Origin: an uncultured bacterium
GTDB lineage: Bacteria; Pseudomonadota; Alphaproteobacteria; Rhodospirillales; Rhodospirillaceae
Direction: 5' to 3'
Length of the DNA stretch: 56,300 nt
Assembly (NCBI GenBank): GCA_903888485.1
Contig: CAISTS010000019.1
Location: forward strand, 1 to 56,300
A program made the translations under genes and the position numbers. The notes under the pieces were generated by a model that saw only the letters and a list, made by a program, of their open reading frames with translations, did not search any database and was not told where the DNA came from. Of the stretch, positions 32,018-40,052 are shown one piece after another. How positions within the stretch are numbered: the stretch's first letter is position 1; each line of letters starts with the position of its first letter.

Positions 32018-32933
32018 ATTTGCGCGTGCTCCAGTCGGAGCGCGTCAGATATTTGGCGAGGAAGTCGCCGAGCACCGTTATGCGCGCGGGCTTCGGTCCG
32101 CCCGGCGGCGTGACGAGGTGCAGGCCGCCCGCAGGCACGGTCCAGTCGGTCAGTATCTTTTCCACCCGACCTTCCCTCAGGGCATTGGCCAAGAAGAACT
32201 CGGGCAGCAACGCGATGCCGACGCCGGCAAGTACGGCAGGCACCGTCGCATCGCCGTTGTTGGCGCGAAACCGGCCGGCGGGCCGCACGGCGGCTTCCTC
32301 GCCGCTATCGTTTGTGAAACGCCAGGTATCGGGCGTCGACAGGTAGGCGTAGCCGAGGCAGTTGTGCGCACTGAGGTGCAAGGGGTGCGTCGGGCGCCCA
32401 TGCTTCTTCAAGTATGCCGGCGCGGCGAACACGTAGCGCGCGATCGAACACAGGCGGCGCGCGACGAGCGATGAGTCCGGCATGGCCGCGATGCGCACGG
32501 CCATATCGAACCCTTCGCCGATGATGTCGATGCGCTCATCGGACAGATGCAGATCGACCGAGACCTCGGGATACAGTTCCAGGAACTCCGGCAGGATCGG
32601 CGCGATCCAGCGCACCCCGAACGACATGGGCGCGGCCAGGCGCACAAGTCCGCGCGGGGAGGCCGACGTGGCCGCGAGATCGCTCTCGGCGGCTTCGCCT
32701 TCCGCCAGGATGCGCGCCGCGCGCTCGACCAACTGCTGGCCCGCGTCGGTGAGGGCCAGTCGGCGCGAGGTGCGGTTGAAAAGCCGCGTACCCAGACGCT
32801 GCTCGACCCGTGCGACGGCCTTGGACACCGTGGGCTTGGACAATCCGAGCTCGGCTGCCGCGCCGGCAAAGGAGTGGGTTTCCGCCACCTTGGCGAAGAT
32901 CGCGAGGCCTTCCAGGTCCGGGAGCTTTGACAT
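32016..32933 (-). CDS. LysR-family transcriptional regulator
   Basis: A 305-residue LTTR. The winged HTH is at residues ~6-65 (FAKVAETHSFAGAAAELGLS, KPTVSKAVARVEQRLGTRLF, NRTSRRLALTDAG), followed by the effector-binding domain starting GLVRLAAPMSFGVRWIAPIL. It belongs to the CrgA/DmlR-like group of LTTRs. ATG 32933 begins MSKLPDLEGLAIF; a TTG one codon earlier is possible. It is divergent from an SDR and a pirin gene across ~100 bp, which it probably controls. Confidence 0.93.
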   Translation of the reverse strand: MSKLPDLEGLAIFAKVAETHSFAGAAAELGLSKPTVSKAVARVEQRLGTRLFNRTSRRLALTDAGQQLVERAARILAEGEAAESDLAATSASPRGLVRLAAPMSFGVRWIAPILPEFLELYPEVSVDLHLSDERIDIIGEGFDMAVRIAAMPDSSLVARRLCSIARYVFAAPAYLKKHGRPTHPLHLSAHNCLGYAYLSTPDTWRFTNDSGEEAAVRPAGRFRANNGDATVPAVLAGVGIALLPEFFLANALREGRVEKILTDWTVPAGGLHLVTPPGGPKPARITVLGDFLAKYLTRSDWSTRK

Positions 32934-32940
32934 CAATAAA

Positions 32941-32969
32941 TGGAAACAATTAGTTTCTATAGTTTCTAT
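32941..32969. promoter_or_regulatory. Probable LysR operator in the divergent promoter
   Basis: GAAAC-AATTA-GTTTC (32943-32957) is a perfect inverted repeat of the T-N11-A class bound by LTTRs. TAGTTTCTAT is repeated directly at 32951-32960 and 32960-32969. The site lies 8-36 bp from the LysR start, so autoregulation plus control of the SDR-pirin pair is likely. Confidence 0.6.
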
Positions 32970-33032
32970 TTATGAACCATAGCCGGAGGCCTATCAAGAG
33001 GGGGTCAAACCAACCCCCTCAGGAGTTTTCCC

Positions 33033-33779
33033 ATGAGCCATTCCCTCAAAGGCAAAGTCGCCCTCGTCACCGGCGGTTCGCGCGGTATCGGTGCGGCCAC
33101 AGCCAAGGCCCTCGCCGCCGAAGGTGCCGACGTCGTGATCAGCTACGCAGCCTCGGCCGATAAGGCCAATGCCGTCGTGAAAGAGTTGGAGGTCAAAGGC
33201 GTGCGTGCCGCCGCCATGAAGGCCGACCAAGCGGACCCGGCGCAAGTGACCAAGCTGGTGAAGGACACCGTGGCCAAGTTCGGCCGGCTCGACATCCTGG
33301 TCAATAACGCGGGCGTCTTTGCCTATGCACCGGTGGATCAAGCGGACGCCGACGGCGCGGCACTCGACCGCCAGCTTGCGGTGAACGTGAACGGCGTCTT
33401 CGCCGGCATCCGCGCCGCATCGCAGGTCATGGGTGAGGGCGGGCGCATCATCACGATGAGCTCGGGCCTCGCGGTGCGCAGCATGGCGGGCCTTGCCGAC
33501 TACTCGGCCACCAAGGCCGCCGTGGTCGGCTACACCAAGGGCGCGGCGCGCGACCTTGGCCCGAGGAAGATCACCGTGAACGCGCTGCAGGTCGGCTCGG
33601 TCGCGACCGACATGAATCCGGAAGACGGTCCGGGCGCGGACGTCCAGCGCAGCGCCAACGCGCTTGGCCGTTACGGGCGTCCTGAAGAGATCGCGGCGGC
33701 GGTGGTGTTTCTCGCAAGCCCCGCGGCCTCCTTCGTCACCGGCAGTCTCATGGCTGTGGATGGCGGGTTCGGCGCTTAA
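33033..33779 (+). CDS. SDR-family NAD(P)-dependent oxidoreductase
   Basis: A 248-residue classical short-chain dehydrogenase. Cofactor site VTGGSRGIGAATAKAL (TGxxxGxG), NNAG in LVNNAGVFAYA, catalytic Ser in IITMSSGLA and YxxxK in YSATKAA. The C terminus FVTGSLMAVDGGFGA is typical of the FabG-like group. Reduces or oxidises an unknown carbonyl/alcohol. The following pirin gene is 29 bp away and the LysR regulator is divergent, a common bacterial trio. Confidence 0.9.
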   Translation: MSHSLKGKVALVTGGSRGIGAATAKALAAEGADVVISYAASADKANAVVKELEVKGVRAAAMKADQADPAQVTKLVKDTVAKFGRLDILVNNAGVFAYAPVDQADADGAALDRQLAVNVNGVFAGIRAASQVMGEGGRIITMSSGLAVRSMAGLADYSATKAAVVGYTKGAARDLGPRKITVNALQVGSVATDMNPEDGPGADVQRSANALGRYGRPEEIAAAVVFLASPAASFVTGSLMAVDGGFGA

Positions 33780-33808
33780 ACATTAGATAGTGCGAAAGGA
33801 GAACCAAC

Positions 33809-34507
33809 ATGATTGAACGCAGACCTTTCAACTCCCTCGGCGGCGCCAACCACGGTTGGCTCAACGCCAAGCATCACTTCTCGTTCGCCGAATACTATGA
33901 CCCGGCGCGGGTACACTTCGGGAACCTGCGCGTCTGGAACGACGACGAGATCGCGCCCGAAACCGGCTTTCCGCCGCATCCGCACAAGAACATGGAGATC
34001 ATCACCTATGTTCGCAAAGGCGCGATCACGCATGAGGATAGCCTCGGCAATCGCGGCCGCACGGAAGCGGGCGACGTTCAGGTCATGAGCGCGGGCACCG
34101 GCATCCGCCATGCCGAGTACAACCTCGAGAAGGAGACGACCACGCTCTTCCAGATCTGGATACTGCCGACGAAAGACGGCGGCGCGCCGTCGTGGGGCGC
34201 GAAACCGTTCCCCAAGGGCGACCGGTCGGGCAAGTTCACGGCCCTGGCTTCGGGTTTCCCCGAGGACAAGGATGCACTGCCGATCCGCACCGATGCACGC
34301 GTGCTCGGCGCGACGCTCAAGAAGGGCGAAGTCATCGACTATCCGTTGGGTGCGGCGCGTAAAGGTTATCTCGTGCCGGCGGTTGGCGCGATCGAAGTCA
34401 ACGGCGTGCGCATCGACCACCGCGACGGCGCGGCGATCTCGGACGAAGCCGCGCTCAAGATCAAGGCGCTCGAAGACGCTGAAGTGGTGCTGGTGGACGC
34501 GGCGTAA
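33809..34507 (+). CDS. Pirin family protein
   Basis: A 232-residue pirin, a two-cupin protein. Metal ligands are in the N-terminal cupin: FPPHPHKNMEIITYV (two His and Glu) and the later GTGIRHAEYN His. Bacterial pirins such as YhhW can act as quercetin 2,3-dioxygenase, others are redox-responsive modulators. GAAAGGAGAACC precedes the ATG. It probably forms an operon with the SDR gene. Confidence 0.9.
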   Translation: MIERRPFNSLGGANHGWLNAKHHFSFAEYYDPARVHFGNLRVWNDDEIAPETGFPPHPHKNMEIITYVRKGAITHEDSLGNRGRTEAGDVQVMSAGTGIRHAEYNLEKETTTLFQIWILPTKDGGAPSWGAKPFPKGDRSGKFTALASGFPEDKDALPIRTDARVLGATLKKGEVIDYPLGAARKGYLVPAVGAIEVNGVRIDHRDGAAISDEAALKIKALEDAEVVLVDAA

Positions 34508-34598
34508 AGCTGCGCTTTCCAAAAAGCCGTAAAACCCTGGAGTTCGCTGCGCCCGGTCAAGCCGGGCGCGGCGGACCTTCAGACAGCGGATGAATTCC

Positions 34599-34756
34599 TC
34601 AAGATACAGCGGCCTCGCTGCCGAAGCCGAACAGCGCCGCGAACTGCCCGCCATGAGTGGTCGCAAGGATCAGCAGGAGCGCCAACGGAATGGCGGTGAG
34701 ATAGTCGTGAACGCGCTGCTTGGAGGCAAAGACGGCCCGGGGCTGGGAGCAATTCT
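34599..34756 (-). pseudogene. Possible remnant of a membrane protein
   Basis: Just after the ABC permease stop, one minus-strand frame runs without a start codon through SKQRVHDYLTAIPLALLLIL and ATTHGGQFAALFGFGSEAAV to TGA at 34599. The hydrophobic helix flanked by coherent polar sequence looks like the end of a real gene, but no ATG, GTG or TTG is in frame after the preceding stop. It may be a decayed gene; nothing else is in this gap. Confidence 0.3.
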
Positions 34757-35872
34757 CTAGTCTAGCGTGCGCCGATAGCGCAACAACGCCAGCGTGGCGA
34801 CCACCAGCAGAATAATGCTGAGCGGCCAGAGATTGCCCCAGACCTCGCCAAAGCCCGCGCCCTTCAACATGACGCCGCGCACGGCGCGGATGAAGTGGGT
34901 GGTGGGCAGGACTTGGCCGATGACCTGGGCCCAGCCAGGCATGCCGTAGAACGGGAACATGAAGCCCGACAGCAGGATCGACGGCAGGAACATGAAGAAG
35001 GTCATCTGCATGGCCTGCATTTGCGTGCGCGCGATGGTGGAGAAGAAGAATCCGATGGAGAGATTCACAAGGATGAACAGGGACACCGCCGCGGCGAAGG
35101 CCAGGGGGTTGCCCGAGAACGGCACGGCGAATAGAAAGCGCGCGCCGGCTAGCATCACCATCACCTGAACGAAGCCGACGAAGATGTAGGGCGTGATCTT
35201 GCCGAGCATAACTTCGAGGGGCTGAGCCGGCGAGGTGAGCAGCGTTTCGAGCGTGCCGCGTTCGGTCTCGCGCGTCAGCGCGACGGCCGTCATCAGCACC
35301 ATGGTCATGGTGAGGATGATGCCCAGTAATCCGGGCACGATGTTGACGGCGGTGCGCGCCGCCGGGTTGAAGCGGCGATGAATGACGGTTTCCACCGCCG
35401 GCGCCTCGGTTTTTGCGAAGGGCTTCAGCGCCTGTTGCACGATGCCGGGCATGGCGCCGGCGCCCGCACCGGCGGCGACCGGGTCGGAGGCGTCAACGTC
35501 GAGCATCAGTTGTGGCATCTCGCCGCGCGCGAGGTCGCGCTCGAAGTTGGGCGGCACCGTGAGCACAAACACGGCCTTGCCGGAGCCGAGCGCTTCGTCG
35601 GCCTCGCCGGCCGTTGCCGTGCCTTGGACGTCGAAGTAGCCCGAGGTCTGCATCGCTTGCACCACGGCGCGCGTGGCGGGGCCGCTATCGCCCATCTCCA
35701 CAAGCGTAGGCAGGTGGCGCGGGTCCGTGTTGATGGCGTAGCCGAACAGGAGAAGCTGAACGATGGGAATGCCCACCATCATGGCGAAGGTCAGCCGGTC
35801 GCGCCGCATCTGAATGAACTCTTTGGCCAGGACGGCTTTGACGCGGGCGAAGGAGTACGTTGACTCGTTCAT
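34757..35872 (-). CDS. ABC-2 type transporter permease (YbhR/YbhS-like)
   Basis: A 371-residue ABC-2 permease. One N-terminal transmembrane helix (LTFAMMVGIPIVQLLLFGYA) is followed by a large periplasmic domain (about 45-170) and a cluster of five helices in the C-terminal half, with the signature ALTRETERGTLETLLTSPAQ. This topology matches YbhR/YbhS and YhhJ of drug or envelope-component exporters. Its ATG overlaps the stop of the ATPase gene (ATGA). With the HlyD-like protein and ATPase it forms an exporter; substrate unknown. Confidence 0.9.
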   Translation of the reverse strand: MNESTYSFARVKAVLAKEFIQMRRDRLTFAMMVGIPIVQLLLFGYAINTDPRHLPTLVEMGDSGPATRAVVQAMQTSGYFDVQGTATAGEADEALGSGKAVFVLTVPPNFERDLARGEMPQLMLDVDASDPVAAGAGAGAMPGIVQQALKPFAKTEAPAVETVIHRRFNPAARTAVNIVPGLLGIILTMTMVLMTAVALTRETERGTLETLLTSPAQPLEVMLGKITPYIFVGFVQVMVMLAGARFLFAVPFSGNPLAFAAAVSLFILVNLSIGFFFSTIARTQMQAMQMTFFMFLPSILLSGFMFPFYGMPGWAQVIGQVLPTTHFIRAVRGVMLKGAGFGEVWGNLWPLSIILLVVATLALLRYRRTLD

Positions 35873-36807
35873 TTGAAGTTGTCCTCCGCGCCGCCCATCA
35901 AATAGATGAACGCTTCTTCAAGACCGGTCTTGGCGGCCAGCACGTCCATGCCAGGGCGTTCGCGGTACGGCGCGACGGCGCGGTCGAGGGCGGATTTGTC
36001 GCGACCACTGACGTGCAGGGACGATCCGAACCGCGCCACCTGATCCACGCCCCGGGCGCCTTTCAGCTGGCGATAAACTTCGTGCAGGTTTGGCCCTTCG
36101 ATGCGTAAGGTGTGCAAACCTACCGCGCGCGGGATATCGGCGGATGGCGCATCGATCAGTTTCTTGCCGTAGGCGATGAAGGTGATGAAATCGCACTGCA
36201 CCGCTTCGTCCATGTAGTGCGTCGAGACCAGTACCGTGACGCCGGCGTCGGCCCGGCCTCTGATGTGTTCCCAGAAGTCGCGGCGCGCCTTGGGATCGAC
36301 GCCGGCGGTAGGTTCATCCAGCAGAAGCAGTTGCGGCTGATGCAGCGACGCCGCCGCGAGCGCCATGCGCTGCTTCCAGCCGCCGGACAACTGCCCGGCC
36401 AGTTGGTTGGCGCGCGGCGCCAGTTCGTATTCTTGCAGCGCTTCGTCGATCACGCGCTTGGCATCGTCAAGGTCATGCAGGCGGGCTACGAAAGCGAGGT
36501 TCTCGGTGACCGTCAGGTCTTCGTACAGCGAGAAGCGCTGGGTCATATAGCCGACACGCGCCTTGATCTCGCGGCTCTGGGTGATGATGTCGTAGCCCAG
36601 CGCCGTGCCGCCGCCGCCATCGGGCCGCAAGAGGCCGCACATCATGCGGATGGTCGTGGTCTTGCCGGACCCGTTGGGCCCTAAGAAGCCGTAGATCGCG
36701 CCCTTGGGTACCTGCATCGAAAAGCCGTCAACGACGGTCTTGGCGCCGAACTTCTTCGTCAGGCCTTGAACGTCGATTACATTTTCGCGCGGTCCCAGCG
36801 GATTCAC
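35869..36807 (-). CDS. ABC transporter ATP-binding protein (YbhF-like)
   Basis: A 312-residue ATPase. Walker A: GPNGSGKTTT; signature: LSGGWKQRMALAAASLHQPQ; Walker B: LLLLDEPTAGVD; switch His in LVSTHYMDEA. One nucleotide-binding domain only, whereas E. coli YbhF has two, so it should dimerise. The C-terminal ~90 residues form the extra domain of this subfamily. Start GTG 36807 overlaps the HlyD stop (GTGA), and its own stop overlaps the permease ATG. Confidence 0.92.
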   Translation of the reverse strand: MNPLGPRENVIDVQGLTKKFGAKTVVDGFSMQVPKGAIYGFLGPNGSGKTTTIRMMCGLLRPDGGGGTALGYDIITQSREIKARVGYMTQRFSLYEDLTVTENLAFVARLHDLDDAKRVIDEALQEYELAPRANQLAGQLSGGWKQRMALAAASLHQPQLLLLDEPTAGVDPKARRDFWEHIRGRADAGVTVLVSTHYMDEAVQCDFITFIAYGKKLIDAPSADIPRAVGLHTLRIEGPNLHEVYRQLKGARGVDQVARFGSSLHVSGRDKSALDRAVAPYRERPGMDVLAAKTGLEEAFIYLMGGAEDNFK

Positions 36808-37742
36808 CGCACGGCCTCCAGCGCGATGGGCGTGCCGGGCGGTGGCGCGAAGCCGAGGAACTTAGCTTCGGCGCGGAAGACCAGCTTGGCGCGCTCGTTG
36901 TCGGAATAGATGATCGGCGGCGTGAATTCGGAGTCCTCGGCGATGGACGTGATCTCGGCGCGCGCGTCGGCCGGGCAGCCGTCGCAGCGCACGGCGAGCC
37001 GCGTTCCCACCGGCGTCTGGGTCAGACGCGGCTGGGGAATGAAGACGATGGCCACCACTTGCCCGTCGGGCAGGAAGCGCACGGCGGGCTTGTCTGGGCC
37101 AGCGAGGTCGCCAGGGCGGCGGATGACGCGTTCGACGCGGCCCGCAGCAGGGGCGGTGACGTAGCGGCGGCGCAGGTTGTCGTCGGCGACGATGGCTTGG
37201 GCTTGCACGGCCTTGGCTTCGGCGTCGAGGGCTTTGAGCTGGTTCTCGCGCGCAGGCAGCGCCGTGAGCGTCAGGCGCTGGCGCAACTCGGCGACGCGGG
37301 CATCGGCGGCGTCGGCGGCGGCCGCGGCTTCATCGAGACGCGCGCGGGCGACGGTGCCGGATTGGAACAGGGTCTGTGCGCGCTCGCGGTCGGCCTGGGC
37401 GCGCACCTGCGCGGCGCGGGCCTGGGACAGCAGTTCACGCGCCGCGGCGACTTCAGGCTCGCGGCCCCCGGCCGCGGCATCATCGAAGCGGGACGCGGCG
37501 GCGGCCGCGGAAGACCGTACGGACTCCAGCGCGGCGCGCTCGGTCGAGTCATCGAGTTGGAAGAGCATGATACCGGCGTCGACGTGGGCGCCCTCAGTGG
37601 CGCGCATGGTGACGAGGCGGCCCGTGGTCTCGGGTGCCAGCATGACGAACTTGCCTTCGGCATAGCCATGCATGGTGTCGTCGTTATCGCCGCAGGCGGC
37701 GAGCAGGAACATCAGAGCAAGCAGCGAGGTGATGCGCATCAT
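36804..37742 (-). CDS. HlyD-family membrane fusion lipoprotein (YbhG-like)
   Basis: A 312-residue periplasmic adaptor. A lipoprotein signal (MMRITSLLALMFLLAAC, lipobox LAAC) is followed by GRLVTMRATEGAHVDAGIML, half of a biotinyl-lipoyl fold, an Ala/Arg/Glu-rich coiled-coil hairpin (about 60-165) and the second lipoyl half YVTAPAAGRVERVIRRPGDL. It links the inner-membrane ABC pump to an outer-membrane channel. It overlaps the TetR stop by 4 bp and the ATPase start by 4 bp. Confidence 0.9.
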   Translation of the reverse strand: MMRITSLLALMFLLAACGDNDDTMHGYAEGKFVMLAPETTGRLVTMRATEGAHVDAGIMLFQLDDSTERAALESVRSSAAAAASRFDDAAAGGREPEVAAARELLSQARAAQVRAQADRERAQTLFQSGTVARARLDEAAAAADAADARVAELRQRLTLTALPARENQLKALDAEAKAVQAQAIVADDNLRRRYVTAPAAGRVERVIRRPGDLAGPDKPAVRFLPDGQVVAIVFIPQPRLTQTPVGTRLAVRCDGCPADARAEITSIAEDSEFTPPIIYSDNERAKLVFRAEAKFLGFAPPPGTPIALEAVR

Positions 37743-38359
37743 GGGCGTGGCCTCAATCCATTGAGCACGAGGTCGGCGATACCGCCGGCGATCACTTCCG
37801 GCGGCGGTGCGGGGTTTTTGGGATCGGCGAAAACGGTGGAGAGCATCATGTGGGCCAGCATGGGCCCGGCGCAGCTGCGCAGCATCACGTCGCGGTCGAC
37901 GGCGCGGAAGACGCCCTGCGCGATGCCGCGGTCGCAGAGTTTTCCGAGGAGCTGGCGGGCGCGGCCGATGACGTCGTCGCGGTAGAGGGCGGCGATCTCA
38001 GGGAAGCGCTGCGCTTCGGCCAGCACCAGGCGCGGCGCGGCGGAGACTTTCGGGTTGGAGAGCTGCATGGCCATGAAGGTGAGCAGGGAGCGTAGCGTCT
38101 GCTCGGCGTCGGCTTGAGCGTTGCTCTGAACGAGCATCTCGGCCGCGCCGACGACGCGGTCGGCGAGGCGGCGCACAAGGGCCTTCAGCATCAGCTCCTT
38201 GGATTCGAAGTAGACATAGACCGCCCCCTTGGAGAGGCCGGCGCGGGCAGCGATGTCCTCGACCCGTGCGCCGGCGAATCCCACCTCGGAAAACACCGCG
38301 AGCGCGGCGTCGAGGATTTCATCGGGTCGTGCTTCCGGACGGCGGGCGCGGCGGGCCAT
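37739..38359 (-). CDS. TetR/AcrR-family repressor
   Basis: A 206-residue regulator. The N-terminal HTH is EILDAALAVFSEVGFAGARV followed by EDIAARAGLSKGAVYVYFES. The C-terminal ligand domain is of the CecR/AefR-like kind. It is the first gene of a four-gene operon with 4-bp overlaps (tetR-hlyD-ABC-permease), the same logic as E. coli cecR-ybhGFSR. A palindrome just upstream of the start is its probable operator, giving autoregulated, inducible export. Confidence 0.92.
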   Translation of the reverse strand: MARRARRPEARPDEILDAALAVFSEVGFAGARVEDIAARAGLSKGAVYVYFESKELMLKALVRRLADRVVGAAEMLVQSNAQADAEQTLRSLLTFMAMQLSNPKVSAAPRLVLAEAQRFPEIAALYRDDVIGRARQLLGKLCDRGIAQGVFRAVDRDVMLRSCAGPMLAHMMLSTVFADPKNPAPPPEVIAGGIADLVLNGLRPRP

Positions 38360-38366
38360 AACTGCC

Positions 38367-38392
38367 TATTAGTGACCAATGGGTCATTAATA
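38367..38392. promoter_or_regulatory. Probable TetR operator
   Basis: Arms TATTAGTGACC (38367-38377) and GGTCATTAATA (38382-38392) match at 10 of 11 positions around a 4-bp centre. It is 8 bp upstream of the tetR ATG. The sequence resembles typical TetR-family sites. Confidence 0.7.
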
Positions 38393-38480
38393 GAGATCGG
38401 GGGGTGAGGAATCTATAAAAATAAATCATTATATTTCATATGCTTATACTTAATCTGAAGGACTAGTGACGCCAAATTCA

Positions 38481-38918
38481 CTAGAGAAGACCAAGCGTCA
38501 GCGCCGTCAGTGCGAGATAGCGGCCCAGTTTGGCAATGCCCACGAGCAGTATGAAAACCGGCAACGGTTCCTTCAGCACGCCAGCGATCACCGTCAGCGG
38601 ATCGCCGATGATGGGAAACCAACTCAACAGCAGCGACCACTTGCCGGTGCGTTGATACGAGCGCTGTGCGCGTTCGAGCGCCGCGGGGCCGACGGGGAAC
38701 CACCGTTTCTCACGAAAGCGTTCGATGCCGCGCCCCAGGGCCCAGTTGACGCAGGAGCCGAGCACGTTGCCGATGCCGGCGACGGCGACAAGCGCCATCC
38801 ACGGATAGTCGCCGGTGAGCAGGAGGCCGACGAGCGCGGCTTCGGATTGCATGGGCAGGATCGTCGCCGCCAGGAACGCAGCGCTGAACAAGCCAACGTA
38901 AGCGAAGAGTTCGTCCAT
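38481..38918 (-). CDS. YqaA/DedA-like inner-membrane protein
   Basis: A 145-residue membrane protein of the SNARE-associated/DedA-like YqaA group, with four to five hydrophobic helices. Signature segments are LPMQSEAALVGLLL, GNVLGSCVNWALGRG and LLLSWFPIIGDPLTVIAGVL. The ATG at 38918 starts MDELFAYVGLF; the frame upstream overlaps the cation transporter. It is 5 bp after that gene and probably co-expressed. Function unknown; relatives influence membrane lipid or proton homeostasis. Confidence 0.85.
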   Translation of the reverse strand: MDELFAYVGLFSAAFLAATILPMQSEAALVGLLLTGDYPWMALVAVAGIGNVLGSCVNWALGRGIERFREKRWFPVGPAALERAQRSYQRTGKWSLLLSWFPIIGDPLTVIAGVLKEPLPVFILLVGIAKLGRYLALTALTLGLL

Positions 38919-38923
38919 GCCGG

Positions 38924-39562
38924 TTAGTGCGCGTGGTGCGCGTGGCCGTGGTCGGTGTGTAATTCGGCGCGGGCCAAGCGGACCGTGGTCCAGGAGCCCT
39001 GCAGAGCCAGCAACGCCATGATCGTCGCCACAACGGCATCGGGCCAACCGGCGCCGGTGCCGAACACGCCGACCGCGGCAAGCAGCACAGCAATGTTGCC
39101 GAGCATGTCGTTGCGCGTGCAGATCCACACCGAACGCATGTTGGAGTCCCCGGCGCGGAATTGCCAAAGCAGCATGAAGCAGGCGGTATTGGCGGCAAGC
39201 GCGAGCGCGCCGACGACGCCCATGGTCTCGGCAACAGGCATTGAATTATTCACAAGATGCCAGGCCGTGACGCCCAGCACCCACACGCCGAACAGCGCCA
39301 TGGAAGCGCCTTTGAGCAAAGCCGCCATGGCGCGGTAGCGCAAGGCCATGCCGGCGACAAACAGGCTGATGGCATAGGAAGCGGAATCACCCAGGAAGTC
39401 GAGCGCATCGGCCTGGAGGGAAGCCGACTTGGCCACTAGCCCCGCACCGATCTCGGTGACGAACATGGCGGCGTTGATGGCGAGCACCATCCACAGCACG
39501 CGGCGGTAGCGCGCGACGTTGAGCGCGCCCTGATCGATATGATCGCAGCAGTCTTTACCCAT
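38924..39562 (-). CDS. Cation diffusion facilitator-type metal efflux protein
   Basis: A 212-residue member of the CDF (CzcD/ZitB) superfamily in short form. Transmembrane helices contain EIGAGLVAKSASLQADALDF and GDSASYAISLF, carrying the D...D metal site where many CDFs have HxxxD. The C terminus is His-rich (HTDHGHAHHAH), and the N terminus is MGKDCCDH, both able to bind metal. The cytoplasmic regulatory domain of longer CDFs is absent. The ATG at 39562 was chosen over GTG 39574 because GGTGGAG precedes it. A divergent MerR gene and a MerR-type promoter lie upstream. Confidence 0.85.
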   Translation of the reverse strand: MGKDCCDHIDQGALNVARYRRVLWMVLAINAAMFVTEIGAGLVAKSASLQADALDFLGDSASYAISLFVAGMALRYRAMAALLKGASMALFGVWVLGVTAWHLVNNSMPVAETMGVVGALALAANTACFMLLWQFRAGDSNMRSVWICTRNDMLGNIAVLLAAVGVFGTGAGWPDAVVATIMALLALQGSWTTVRLARAELHTDHGHAHHAH

Positions 39563-39607
39563 GCTTGTCTCCACCAGAGCGTGACGGATCGCCTCCGCGC
39601 GCCTATA

Positions 39608-39638
39608 TATATAGCGTCTATAGTAACTATAGGGTCAA
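39608..39638 (-). promoter_or_regulatory. MerR-type promoter of the metal-efflux gene
   Basis: On the minus strand TTGACC (39633-39638) and TATATA (39608-39613) are separated by exactly 19 bp, longer than the standard 17. The spacer contains the dyad CTATAGTTACTATAG (39618-39632). The long spacer with a central dyad is the defining architecture of promoters activated by MerR-family regulators. It drives the CDF gene 46 bp downstream; the -35 is only 3 bp from the merR ATG. Confidence 0.85.
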
Positions 39639-39641
39639 GCG

Positions 39642-40052
39642 ATGCAGGATAGCCTTTCGATTGGAGCCCCGGCGCGGGAAACCGGCGTGAAGGTCGTGAC
39701 CGTGCGCTACTACGAGTCCATCGGGCTCCTGCCCAAACCGGCGCGCACCAAGGGCAACTACCGCACCTATACCGCCAAGCACCTCGATCGGCTGGCGTTC
39801 ATCCGCCGCTGCCGTGACCTCGGCTTCACGCTGGACCAGATCCGCGAATTGCTGGCGATGACGGCCGCCCACGGCCACGTCGATGAGATCGCGCGCACGC
39901 ATCTCGCCGAAGTCGACCGCAAGGTCGAAGATTTGCAAAAGCTGGCGCAGGAGCTGCGCCGCATCGTGCGCCAGTGCCACGGCGGGGCGATGCACGACTG
40001 CCGCATCGTCGAAGCCCTCAGCGACAAAGCGAAGCCGCGGCGTCGCCGCTAG
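39642..40052 (+). CDS. MerR-family metal-responsive regulator
   Basis: A 136-residue MerR protein. The HTH and wing are SIGAPARETGVKVVTVRYYE followed by SIGLLPKPAR and YRTY. A long dimerisation helix follows. The metal site is probably CHGGAMHDC in the C-terminal loop (two Cys with two His), as in ZntR/CadR/PbrR types. It is divergent from the CDF efflux gene across a 19-bp-spacer promoter, so it should activate efflux on metal binding. Which metal (Zn, Cd, Co, Pb) cannot be told. Confidence 0.92.
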   Translation: MQDSLSIGAPARETGVKVVTVRYYESIGLLPKPARTKGNYRTYTAKHLDRLAFIRRCRDLGFTLDQIRELLAMTAAHGHVDEIARTHLAEVDRKVEDLQKLAQELRRIVRQCHGGAMHDCRIVEALSDKAKPRRRR

